From Actinoalloteichus caeruleus DSM 43889 (GTDB lineage Bacteria > Actinomycetota > Actinomycetes > Mycobacteriales > Pseudonocardiaceae): 64,000 nucleotides of DNA. A program made the translations under genes and the position numbers. Under the pieces are notes generated by a model. It was given only the letters and a program-made list of their open reading frames with translations, had not been told where the DNA came from and made no database searches. Shown in pieces: positions 16,460 to 25,711 of this stretch (position 1 is the first letter of the stretch; the number at the start of each line of letters is the position of its first letter). The DNA lies in contig NZ_AUBJ02000001.1 of NCBI RefSeq assembly GCF_000429185.2, positions 4,154,001-4,218,000 of the forward strand, read 5' to 3'.

Positions 16460-18139
16460 GTGTCCAACCCTCCCGAGCGGCGTCAGCAGCACCCACCGGC
16501 TCCACCGGAGCGGAGCTCCGGCTCCGGGGCCGGCCAGCGGCGGGCCGCCGGGGCGAGAGTCGACCAGGACACGCTGACCCCGTCGACCAGGGTCGTCCCC
16601 AGCTGGACGGAGCCGCTCGCACGCCGGGCCGCCGCCCCGTTCGGCGGCCCCCTTGGCCGGCACGCGGTGATCGGGAGGCACTGGTTCTGGTCGCCGCTGC
16701 GGGTCGGGCTGCTGCTCGCGATCGTCATCCTCTGCCTCGGCTGGGGCACGAAGGCCGCCTGCATCCAGCAGTTCGTCCAGGACGGGGAGGCCTTCCTGGA
16801 CTGGCGCGGCAACCGGCAGTACGTCGCGATGTGCTACTCCGACATCGTCCCGCTCTACACCGCGGAACACCTCGACCAGGGCGCCTTCCCCTACCGGGAC
16901 AGCTGGACGGAGAACGCCGGCACCCCGGACGAGCAGGTCCGGTACATGGAGTACCCGGTGCTGACCGGGATGTTCCAGTGGGTCAACGCGAAACTCACCG
17001 ACGCCTGGCTCAGCGTCGCCGAGAGCGGCCTGCTCCCCGCCGCCCTCCCCGTCGCGGTGTTCTTCAACCTCTCGGTGCTGTGGTTGGCGGTCGGCTGGTT
17101 GGTCACCGTGTGGGCGCTGTTCCTGCTGAGCGGGCGCCGGCCGTGGGACGCCGCGATCGCCGCGCTGTCGCCGCTGGTCATTGTGCACGCCTTCACGAAC
17201 TTCGACACGCTCGCGACCGCCTTCGCGACCGCCGGCCTCCTGGCGTGGGCCCGGCGCAGACCGGTCCTGGCCGGTGTCCTGATCGGGTTGGGCGGGGCGG
17301 CCAAGCTGTACCCCCTGTTCCTCCTCGGACCGCTCCTCGTGCTCTGCCTGCGGGCCGGGAGGGTGGGTGACGGCCTGCGGGCCACCCTGGCGGCCGGGGC
17401 GGCCTGGCTGGCGATCAACGCTCCGATCTGGCTGCTCTACCCCGAGGGCTGGCGCGAGTTCTTCCGGCTGAACACCGAACGCCCGGCGGACCCCGACTCG
17501 CTGTACAACGTCGTCTCCTACTTCACGGGCTGGGCCGGGTTCGACGGGCCGCTCTCCCCCGGGGAGGCGCCGCTGGTGTTGAACCTCGTCAGCCTGCTGC
17601 TGTTCCTGGCGTGCTGCGCTGGCGTCGCCTGGGTGGCGCTCTCCGCGTCGAGGCGTCCTCGGCTCGCGCAGCTCGCGTTCCTGGCGGTGGCCGCGTTCCT
17701 GCTCACCAACAAGGTCTGGAGCCCCCAGTACTCGCTCTGGCTGGTGCCACTGGCCGTGCTCGCGCTCCCGAGGTGGCGCGTGCTGCTGGCCTGGATGACG
17801 GTGGACGCGCTGGTCTGGGTGCCCCGCATGTTCTTCTACCTCGGGGTGGACGACAAGGGCCTCCCCCCGGACTGGTTCCTCGGCATGGTCGTGCTCCGGG
17901 ACCTGGCCGTCGTCGGTTTGTGCGTGTTGGTGCTGTGGGAGATCTACCGGCCCACCCGGGACCGGGTCCGGTCCGCCGGGGACGACGACCCGACCGGCGG
18001 GGTGCTCGCCGACGCGCCCGACGTGGTGGTGCTCGGGCGCCGGCGGCGGGGCGGCGGGGCGGACCGGCCCGACACCATGCGGTCGGTGGGCGGCGACGGG
18101 AAGTCCGACGTCGCGGTCATGCCCCCGCGCCCCGAGTAG
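16460..18139 (+). CDS. GT87-type integral membrane glycosyltransferase, second copy
   Basis: Protein of 559 residues with a 75-residue Pro/Arg-rich cytoplasmic N-terminus, about ten membrane segments and a polar C-terminal tail. It aligns along its length with the other GT87 protein: [53 protein letters not shown] and [16 protein letters not shown]. The two are diverged paralogues, not a recent copy. The role is inferred as polyprenyl-phosphate-sugar-dependent glycosylation at the membrane. The GTG start appears leaderless. Confidence 0.85.
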   Translation: MSNPPERRQQHPPAPPERSSGSGAGQRRAAGARVDQDTLTPSTRVVPSWTEPLARRAAAPFGGPLGRHAVIGRHWFWSPLRVGLLLAIVILCLGWGTKAACIQQFVQDGEAFLDWRGNRQYVAMCYSDIVPLYTAEHLDQGAFPYRDSWTENAGTPDEQVRYMEYPVLTGMFQWVNAKLTDAWLSVAESGLLPAALPVAVFFNLSVLWLAVGWLVTVWALFLLSGRRPWDAAIAALSPLVIVHAFTNFDTLATAFATAGLLAWARRRPVLAGVLIGLGGAAKLYPLFLLGPLLVLCLRAGRVGDGLRATLAAGAAWLAINAPIWLLYPEGWREFFRLNTERPADPDSLYNVVSYFTGWAGFDGPLSPGEAPLVLNLVSLLLFLACCAGVAWVALSASRRPRLAQLAFLAVAAFLLTNKVWSPQYSLWLVPLAVLALPRWRVLLAWMTVDALVWVPRMFFYLGVDDKGLPPDWFLGMVVLRDLAVVGLCVLVLWEIYRPTRDRVRSAGDDDPTGGVLADAPDVVVLGRRRRGGGADRPDTMRSVGGDGKSDVAVMPPRPE

Positions 18140-18606
18140 CCGCCGGTCCGCTGGGCCACACGCGGGGCTCGGCGGGACACCGCCACGAGCACCCGCCCGT
18201 GCCGGGCGGCCTGGGGCGTCCCGCCACCTCGGCGTCGGTGTGCGGCGCTGGACGGGTGGCGCGGGAGGCAGCGGACCGCCGCCCCCGTCCCTCCGACACC
18301 CGGACCCGTCGTGGCGGGATCGACCGGCACGGCGAGCCCCTCCCCGGAGCCATCTGACCGGTCGACCGGATCTCACGACGTGCGTTCGGCCGTGGGACGA
18401 GGCTCGACCGGGGCCGCGACGCCTGGTGGGGACGGCACGCCCGCGTGGCGGCTGGCTCGCCGGCGTTCGGCGCCACCCGGCCCTGGCGGCACGATGTGCC
18501 CGCCGTGGTGGCGGCCGCTGGCCGGGTGACCGGGGAGGGAGTCACCGATCCCGGCCAGCGGTGGCGACCCGACCGCTGGCACGGGAACGAGGTCCTGGTC
18601 CCGTGG
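18140..18606. other. Convergent intergenic region
   Basis: Gap between the second GT87 gene and the end of the PBP gene. No protein-like frame. It contains the PBP terminator hairpin. Confidence 0.5.
18554..18580 (-). terminator. Hairpin after the PBP gene
   Basis: GCCAGCGGT and ACCGCTGGC (9 bp, perfect) enclose a 9-nt loop. It lies 26 nt beyond the stop codon. A second, weaker stem (CACGGGA/TCCCGTG) overlaps the interval up to the stop. Confidence 0.5.
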
Positions 18607-21600
18607 TCAGCTGATCGGCTGCGGGGTGGTGGTGAGCTGGGGGTCGTCCGACCGCCAGCCGAAGCCGTTCAGCACCTGGCCCCTGCTGCCCCGGTCCGGA
18701 CCGTCACCCCAGCCGTCACCCTGCCCGTGGCACTCCCACGGGCGTTCCTCGCAGTCCCCTGGCGGCGGGCCGCCGGGATCAGGCTGGTCGTTGCCGTCGG
18801 ACGGGTCCGGATCGGGTTGGTCGGTGTCCTCGGGCTCGGTGGACTCCTCGTCGGTGTGGCTGGGATCCGGGGCATCGGACTCCCGCTCCCGGTTCTCTTC
18901 CTCCTCCTGGCGGCGGCGCTCGGCCTCCTCCTCGGCCTGCCGGCTGGCCTCGATCTCCTCGGGCGAGGGACCGGCCTGGTGGGTGCCGATGCCGACCGCC
19001 TGCGGGAAGTCCTCCACCGGCTTGTCCGCCAGGTAGGCGTCCATGAAGGCCCGCCAGATGTCGGAGGGCACGGTCCGCCCGTACAACGGGTTCCCGGCGG
19101 CGTCCCGCATCTCCTGCTCCTGGTCGGAGCCGACCCACACCGCGGTGGAGATCTGCGGGGTGTAGCCGACCATCCAGGCCTTGGCGTTGCCGTCGGTGTT
19201 GCCGAACTGGTGGGTACCGGTCTTGGACGCCACCGGGCGCCCGTCGGCCAGCGACTGCTGGCTGGCGGCGGCGACCGGCAACAGGCTCTCGGTCAGGTTC
19301 CGGGCCAGCTGGCGGTTGTGCTCGGTGTCCTGCTGGTCGAAGGCGGGTACGCCCGCGGTGGCCTCCTCGTTGAGGAGCACCTCCTCACCGGTGTCCTCCC
19401 AGATCACGCTGGAGACGAAGTGCGGGTCCCGTTTGGTGCCATCGGCGGCGAAGGTGGCGTAGGCGGCGGCCATGTCGATGGTGCGCACCTGGTACTGGCC
19501 GAGGGCGATACCGAGGGCGGTGGCCTGGCTGCCCGGCTCCACCATGGTCTCGGCACCGTTGATCTCGTCGGGGATGCCGGAGAACACGGCCGCCTCCCGC
19601 ACCCGCTTGGTGCCGAACTGGTTCGCCATGTCGATGAACGGGGTGTTCGCCGACACCTCGGTGGCCTCCCGCACGGTGCACCAGGTGGTGCTGGCGCACT
19701 TGGAGGAGTTCCGGAAGCTGGTGCCCTCGCGTTCGATCACGTCGGGCGACTCGTACCACTCGCCCAGGCCCTTGCCCTGCATGAGGCCGGCGAGGGTGAC
19801 GAAGGGCTTGAAGGAGGAACCGGGCTGCTGGAGGCTCGTCGCGTAGTCGATGCCGGTCCCCCAGCCGGTGTCCTCGCCACCGGTCGGGTTGAGACCGCCA
19901 CCGATGTAGGCGATGACCCCGCCTGTCTGCGGGTCGACCGCCACCAGCGAGCTGCGGAAGTGGGCCGGTTCGGTGGCCAACCGCTGCTCGACCGCCTCCC
20001 GCGCGGCCTGCTGGGCCGCCGGGTCGATGGTCGTCCGGACGGTCGCGCCGCGTTCCTGGAGCACGTCCATGCCGTAGCCGTTGGCGTCCAGCTCCCGCAT
20101 GATCTGCTCGCGCAGCAGGTACTCGGTGGCGCTCACCCCGCTGGCCCGGGTCTCCTCCGGGTCCTTCAGGGTGTCGATCGGGTACTCCATGGTCTCGGCC
20201 TCGGCCGCGGTGATGGTGTTCGTCTCGACCATCTTGTTCACCGCGTGCTGCCACCGCGTCTCGGCGTGCTCGTGGCTGGACCGGGCCGGGTCGTGGCTGT
20301 AGGGCAGCTGGATCATCCCGGCCAGGAAGGCGGCCTGGGACGGGGTGATGTCCTCCAGCTTCGCGTCCCTGCCGAAGTAGGCCTGCATCGCCGAGGAGGG
20401 CCCGGTCGTGCCCCGACCGAAGGTGATGATGTTGATGTAGCTCTCGAAGATCTTGTCCTTGCTGAACTCCTGGGTGATCTTCACCGAGAGCACCAGTTCC
20501 TTGAACTTCCTGGTGTAGGTGGAGTCCATCTCCTGGGTGGCCTGCTTGATGTACTGCTGCGTCAGGCCGGACCCGCCGCCGTAGCCGGTGATGGCGGCCC
20601 GGGCGATACCGACCGGGTCGAAACCGCTGTTGCGCTCGAACGACTGGTCCTCGACCGAGATGATGGCCTGCTTGAGGACCTCGGGGATCTCCTCGGCCGG
20701 CACGAACTGGAAGTCACCGCCGTCCTCGGCCTGCGGGGTGTAGCGCATCAACTCCCGCTCGTCCTCGGACTGGATGATCACCGTCTTGTCGCGGCCGGAC
20801 AGGATCTCCTGGGGGTCGGGCACGTCCCACATGAAGTAGCCGACCGCGAAGGCGGTGGCCGGGGCGAGGAACGCCAGGGCCGCCGCGACATAGCCGGTGC
20901 GGCGGATGCGCCGCCACACCTTCTTCTTGCGGGCCTTCTTCGCGGCGAGTTCGTCGACCTCGTCGTCGGGGTCGTCCCCGTCGTCGAAGCCCGGCGAGTG
21001 CGCCGAGGTGGTGAGGGGCTCCTCGTGGGTGATCAGGCGTTCGCGCAGGACGGTCGTGGGTGCCTCGTCGCCGGGCGGCATCCCCGCGCCGTTCCGGGGC
21101 GGTGTGCCCAGCCCCTGGGGTGGCTGACCACCCGGCGGGGTGCCGCCGGGAGCGGGGGGTGCCTGGTTCATCCGGGTCGCGGCGTCCTGACCCGGTCCCT
21201 GCGGACCGGGGGGGCCACCTGGCGCTCCTGGACCACCCTGCGGACCGGGGCCGTGTCCTCCGGGGGCGGGCGGTTGCTGGTTCATCCGGGTGGCCGGGTC
21301 CTGGTTCGGCGATCCCGGCCCGCCTGCCGCCGCGTGGCCGGCGGCAGCGCCCGCGGCCGCGCCGCCGAGCGCTCCGGCGGCGGCCGCGCCGGCCTGCTGG
21401 CCTCGTGGCGGGCGTCGATCGCCCTCGGGCTGGTCACCGGGCCTGCCCTGAGGGCTGGCCGAGGGGCCGTTGAGAGCGCGGTCCACGCGGTTGGGCTGGT
21501 CACCGGGTTCCGGCCGGTTCTGCGGGGCACCGCCCTGCGCGCCGGGGCCGTGCTGCGGGTTGCCGGGGGTGCCCTGGTGCGCGCCGGGGGCGGCGGTTGC

Positions 21601-22271
21601 GGGGGTCGACCACCCGGGCCGCCGGGGGCCTGGGGTGGCTGCGGTGCTCCCGGCGGCTGCTGGGGCGGCGGACCGCCCGGGCGCTGCTGGCCGGCGGGCG
21701 CGCCCGCCGGCCTCTGGTGACCCGGCCCGGGCTGGGCCGGAGGGCGCTGGGGCTGCTGGCCCGGGGGCGGGTTCTGCCCCTGCGGCCCGGCGTTCGGGGC
21801 GGAGGGGCGCTGGCCTCCCGGCGGACCGGCGGGGGGCGGCGAACCGCCCAACTGGCCGCTCAGGGAGGGTGGCGCGCCGGCCGCCCCGTGGGGTGCACCG
21901 GGCGGCGGGCCGCTGATGGGCTGGCCGCCAGGGGGCGTACCCGGAGGGCGGCCGGACGGCGGCGGCTGACCGGGGCCGGCGGGTGGCCGTTGTCCTCCCG
22001 GGCCGGGCCGTGGTGGATGCGGGCCGGGGCCGTGCGGCGGCTGCGGCGGGCGCTGCGCGCCTCCTCCCGGCCAGGACGGCGGCTGGTCTCCGCCGGGGCC
22101 GTGGTTCGCCGGACCCCCCTCGCGGGGGGCGTGGCCACTCGGTGGATCATTCACATCATGACGTGCACCACCGGGGTGGCGTTCGTCACGCGGTCCCCGG
22201 GGTGCGGGGCCGCCCTGCGGCGACCGGGGTTCCCGGTCACCCTGCGACCGGTTGTCATGTGCGTCGTTCAC
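18607..22271 (-). CDS. ponA: Bifunctional class A penicillin-binding protein, apparent frameshift in N-terminus
   Basis: Peptidoglycan glycosyltransferase/transpeptidase. The intact frame from GTG 21486 encodes 959 residues: a Pro/Gly/Gln-rich cytoplasmic segment, basic stretch, membrane helix (about 199-219), GT51 domain with ISVEDQSF and GGSGLTQQYIKQ, then transpeptidase motifs SSFK (557-560), SAN (612-614) and KTG (755-757), and an acidic Pro-rich tail. Upstream, a second frame starting at GTG 22271 has an excellent ribosome site (GGGAGG, 8-bp spacing) and the same Pro/Gly/Gln composition until about 21600, where sense composition switches frame. One extra C in the C5 run at minus-strand 21590-21586 would join them (...QPPPPGAHQGTPGNPQ...), giving about 1221 residues. 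Repeats DPATRMNQ, DAATRMNQ and PTTVLRER may be Ser/Thr-kinase sites (inference). Confidence 0.9.
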
Positions 22272-22369
22272 GAGTAGGGCCTCCCAAACTGACGCCCCAT
22301 CCTGGCACGTCGTTCGGCGTTCTCGGCGGTTCCGGTGTGTTCTCGGCGCTGGTGGTGGTCACGGTGTGC

Positions 22370-22774
22370 TCACTCGGCGGCCGTCCACCGCCGGGAACCG
22401 CCGTCGCGCGATCCGCGCCCTCCCAAGACGTATGACTGCACCAGGTGGTTCCAGCCGCACGTCCGGCAGACCTCGACCACGTATACCGAGAACTCCTCGA
22501 ACATGGTCGCCATCCGCGCCAGTTCCTGTGGCGCCCGCGCCGACCCCGCGGCGTGCTTGAGTTCGTCGCCGTAGATCCAGGAAACCCTGGTCAGCAACTC
22601 CTTCCGGCACATCGGGCAGGTCACGTCGCTTGGCTCGCCGTGGAACTTCGCCGCCCGCAGCAGGTACGGGCTGGCGTCGCAGACCTCCATCACCCCGACT
22701 CGACCCGAGTGCACGTCGGCGAGCAGCGCCCTGCGCTGCAACGCGTAGTCCACCACCTGTCGTTGGGTCCGCAC
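22370..22774 (-). CDS. DUF5318 zinc-ribbon protein
   Basis: Protein of 134 residues. It begins with a basic helix (RTQRQVVDYALQRRALLADVHSGRVG) and carries two CxxC knuckles (CPMCRKE and CRTCGWNH) about 55 residues apart, so a zinc ribbon is likely. Known only as a conserved actinobacterial family; the neighbour of ponA in mycobacteria (Rv0049) is the positional equivalent. It precedes the PBP gene on the same strand with 98 bp between, so cotranscription is possible. The GTG start is probably leaderless. Confidence 0.85.
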   Translation of the reverse strand: MRTQRQVVDYALQRRALLADVHSGRVGVMEVCDASPYLLRAAKFHGEPSDVTCPMCRKELLTRVSWIYGDELKHAAGSARAPQELARMATMFEEFSVYVVEVCRTCGWNHLVQSYVLGGRGSRDGGSRRWTAAE

Positions 22775-22780
22775 GAGAAC

Positions 22781-22786
22781 AGCGTA
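22781..22786 (-). promoter_or_regulatory. -10 box of a probably leaderless promoter
   Basis: TACGCT on the minus strand ends six bases before the GTG of the DUF5318 gene. Confidence 0.4.
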
Positions 22787-22896
22787 CGTGCCCGGGGAAG
22801 GGGGGCCATGCGCTGATCGGGGGTCCTTCGGCTGCCGCCCGCGCGGACCGTGACGGAGCGCACCGCGCGGGGCCGCTCACAAGTACGCACCCGATG

Positions 22897-22913
22897 TATC
22901 GACGCGATATAGT
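22897..22913 (+). promoter_or_regulatory. Promoter with overlapping inverted repeat before PadR gene
   Basis: TATCG-ACG-CGATA is a perfect inverted repeat overlapping the -10-like TATAGT (22908-22913). It is a plausible autoregulatory PadR operator. Confidence 0.5.
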
Positions 22914-22975
22914 GGAGCGACGCATCAGTCAGTGTCGACGATGCACCGTACCTGGGTGAGTGGATCGGGGGTGTT

Positions 22976-23602
22976 GTGCTGGAACTGGCTGTCCTCGGCC
23001 TGTTGCATGAGGCGCCGATGCACGGGTACGAGCTCCGGAAGCGCCTCTTCACGCTCCTCGGCGGGTTTCGGGCGTTCTCCTACGGCTCCCTGTACCCCAC
23101 GCTGCGGCGACTGCAACGTGCCGAACTCATCGCCGAGGACGGTGAGGACGCTCCGCCCCGAGCGTGGGGGCGACGCGCCAGGAAGGTGTACCGGCTCACC
23201 CCGGAAGGCAAGGAACGCTTCGCCGACCTCGTCGCGGACGTGAGACCGCAGACCTGGGAGGACGCGTCCTTCGGGGTGCACCTCGCCTTCTTCTCCCGCA
23301 CACCCGCGGAGGTGCGGATGCGCATCCTCGAGGGCCGTCGGCGGCATGTGGAGGAACGCCGGGAGGGCCTGCGGGCCGCGCTCGCGAGGGCCGGGCAGCA
23401 GATCGACCGGTACACGCGGGAGTTGCACCGGATGGGGTTGGAGACCTCCGACCGCGAGGTGCGGTGGCTGAACGAGTTGATCGCGCACGAACGGGACGAG
23501 GAGAGGCCGAACGTCGCCCCGGAGCCCCAGAGCCAGGCGGGAGACGGCCAGGCGGGACACGAGGCCGAGCGGGACACCGCGCCGCGGGAGCGGGAGCCGT
23601 GA
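22976..23602 (+). CDS. PadR-family transcriptional regulator
   Basis: Protein of 208 residues. The winged helix begins [23 protein letters not shown] and ends with the wing [19 protein letters not shown] helical C-terminal dimerisation domain (about 100-170) and a disordered acidic tail follow. It lies directly upstream of ino1 on the same strand, as in mycobacteria (Rv0047c/Rv0046c), so it probably controls inositol synthesis and itself. The first GTG of the conserved core is used, preceded by GGGGGT. Confidence 0.92.
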   Translation: MLELAVLGLLHEAPMHGYELRKRLFTLLGGFRAFSYGSLYPTLRRLQRAELIAEDGEDAPPRAWGRRARKVYRLTPEGKERFADLVADVRPQTWEDASFGVHLAFFSRTPAEVRMRILEGRRRHVEERREGLRAALARAGQQIDRYTRELHRMGLETSDREVRWLNELIAHERDEERPNVAPEPQSQAGDGQAGHEAERDTAPREREP

Positions 23603-23685
23603 GGGTTCCCGGCCCGACCAGGGCTGGCGTGAGCCAGCCGCACAGCACACCGGTCTTGGAAGACAGAGTGAAGGAGGACCCGGCC

Positions 23686-24777
23686 ATGGGCGGAGAACGC
23701 CGCAGCGTACGGGTGGCAATCGTCGGCGTCGGCAACTGCGCGGCGTCGCTGGTGCAGGGCGTGCACTACTACCGGGAGGCGGCTCCCGACACCAACGTGC
23801 CCGGGCTGATGCACGTGCAGTTCGGTGACTACCACGTCCGGGACATCGAGTTCGTCGCGGCCTTCGACGTGGACGCCAAGAAGGTCGGCCACGACCTCGC
23901 CGAGGCCATCGTCGCCAGCGAGAACAACACCATAAAGATCTGCGACGTCCCCCCGGTGGGTGTCACCGTGCAGCGCGGCCACACCCTCGACGGCCTCGGT
24001 CGCTACTACCGCGAGACGATCGAGGAGTCGGACGAGAAGCCGGTCGACGTGGTGGAGGCCCTGCGGCAGAGCGAGGCCGACGTCCTCGTCTGCTACCTGC
24101 CCGTGGGGTCCGAGGAAGCCGCGCTGTTCTACGCCGACGCCGCCATCAGGGCGGGCGTGGCCTTCGTGAACGCGCTGCCGGTGTTCATCGCCTCCGACCC
24201 GGAGTGGGCCGAGCGGTTCAGGGCGGCCGGGGTGCCGATCGTCGGGGACGACATCAAGTCCCAGGTGGGGGCGACCATCACCCACCGGGTGCTGACCAGG
24301 CTCTTCGAGGACCGGGGCGTGCAGGTCGACCGGACCATGCAGCTGAACGTCGGCGGCAACATGGACTTCAAGAACATGTTGGAGCGCGACCGGCTGGAGT
24401 CCAAGAAGATCTCCAAGACGCAGTCCGTCACCTCCCAGGTCGACCGGGACCTCGGCAAGCGCAACGTGCACATCGGTCCCTCCGACTACGTGGAGTGGTT
24501 GGACGACCGCAAGTGGGCCTACGTGCGGCTGGAGGGCCGGGCCTTCGGTGACGTGCCGCTGAACCTCGAGTACAAGCTGGAGGTCTGGGACTCCCCCAAC
24601 TCCGCCGGCATCATCATCGACGCCGTGCGCGCCGCGAAGATCGCCAAGGACCGAGGGGTGGCCGGCCCGGTGTACTCGGCGTCGTCCTACCTGATGAAGT
24701 CGCCGCCCACCCAGTACTCGGACTCGGTGGCCCGCGACAAGGTCGAGTCGTTCATCCGGGGCGAGATCGACGAGTGA
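23686..24777 (+). CDS. ino1: Inositol-3-phosphate synthase
   Basis: Protein of 363 residues, the usual actinobacterial length. It converts glucose 6-phosphate to 1L-myo-inositol 1-phosphate using NAD, the first step toward phosphatidylinositol and mycothiol. The NAD-binding motif is [13 protein letters not shown]. Catalytic-region landmarks are [35 protein letters not shown] and [17 protein letters not shown]. The ATG has AAGGAGGA seven bases upstream. An 83-bp gap separates it from the PadR gene. Confidence 0.97.
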   Translation: MGGERRSVRVAIVGVGNCAASLVQGVHYYREAAPDTNVPGLMHVQFGDYHVRDIEFVAAFDVDAKKVGHDLAEAIVASENNTIKICDVPPVGVTVQRGHTLDGLGRYYRETIEESDEKPVDVVEALRQSEADVLVCYLPVGSEEAALFYADAAIRAGVAFVNALPVFIASDPEWAERFRAAGVPIVGDDIKSQVGATITHRVLTRLFEDRGVQVDRTMQLNVGGNMDFKNMLERDRLESKKISKTQSVTSQVDRDLGKRNVHIGPSDYVEWLDDRKWAYVRLEGRAFGDVPLNLEYKLEVWDSPNSAGIIIDAVRAAKIAKDRGVAGPVYSASSYLMKSPPTQYSDSVARDKVESFIRGEIDE

Positions 24778-24795
24778 TCCACCCGCGTCGCGGAT

Positions 24796-24827
24796 GACGG
24801 GGGCCACGCGGACGCGTGGCCCCCGTC
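24796..24827 (+). terminator. 14-bp perfect hairpin after ino1
   Basis: GACGGGGGCCACGC and its exact complement enclose a GGAC loop, 19 nt beyond the stop codon. Confidence 0.8.
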
Positions 24828-25070
24828 TGCTCTGCCCCGCGGTCGCCGGACACCGGGTGTGGACCCGACGCGGTCCCCGGGTGGGTGCCCGGGTCGCCGG
24901 GTGCGGGCTGGCCAAGGTCGCGTGCCGCCGGCGGCGCGCGGCGGGCTCGACCGGCGGGCGGGCGGCGTGGCAGCGGGACGGCGACCGGCCAGGGGTTCGG
25001 GTCGGCGGCCGCCGAGGGCGGTGGCGGCCGCGCGGGGTCGGGCGTCGACCCCGCTGGGAGCATTGGCCTC

Positions 25071-25392
25071 ACGAGTCACAACGTCGTGGTGACCACCGTG
25101 GGATTCCGCTGACCAGGCCCAGGAGCTGGCACGTGGCGCCGTCGAAGCACGGCTGCCGGCGTGCGCGCGGGTGGTCGGGCCCGTCGTCAGCGTCCACCGG
25201 TGGGAGGGCGAGGTGCGGACGGACCAGGAGTGGCAGGTCGTCCGCAAGACCACGGCCGCCGCCACCGACCGGTTGGTGGAGCACCCGCGTTCCACCCACG
25301 GCTACGACGTGCCCGAAGTGATCGTCAGCCCCATCACCCGAGGGAACCCGGCCTACCTGTCCTGGCTGGACGAGGAGACCGCCCAGGCCCCG
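25071..25392 (+). pseudogene. cutA: CutA-like divalent-cation tolerance protein, frameshifted remnant
   Basis: The frame from 25102 on reads DSADQAQELARGAVEARL..., then VVGPVVSVHRWEGEVRTDQEW, HPRSTHGYDVPEVIVSP and TRGNPAYLSWLDE, which match CutA along most of its roughly 105 residues. The expected first strand (TSHNVVVTTV) lies in a different frame just upstream; dropping one G from the GGG at 25100-25102 would join them. There is no ATG at the expected start (CTC precedes ACG AGT CAC), and no stop at the expected end: the frame runs on into non-coding sequence until 25866. Three defects suggest a decayed gene rather than one sequencing error. It lies between ino1 and the PhoX-type gene. Confidence 0.75.
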
Positions 25393-25711
25393 GTGGGTTC
25401 GGGTCCGCCAGCCCTGGTTCGACGCGCGGGCGAGGCCGGCGGTGCGAGCGGTCGTGCTCCACCTCCCGCCGGGGCCACGAGCGGGAGGTGGCGGGCGATG
25501 GCGCCGATCTCGTACTCGCGGTCGTCCGGTGGCGGTCGGGACATCCCCGGCCCCCGGCTGGGTGGTGGCACCGCTCGGTCGGTGGCGGCGGAAGCCTGGC
25601 GGCACGATGCTCGCGTGGGCGCGGCGTGGTGTTCCCCCGTCGTTCACCTCGCGGACGGCCGCCGCTCCTACGGTCGGCTCGTTCCCGTCGCCGAGCTCCC
25701 CGGAGGACCCC

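Noticed and set aside
18445-21720. Very long plus-strand open frame (over 1000 codons) opposite the PBP gene
   Set aside because: Its composition is a mirror of the PBP codons, it has no domain, and the minus-strand gene has clear catalytic motifs.
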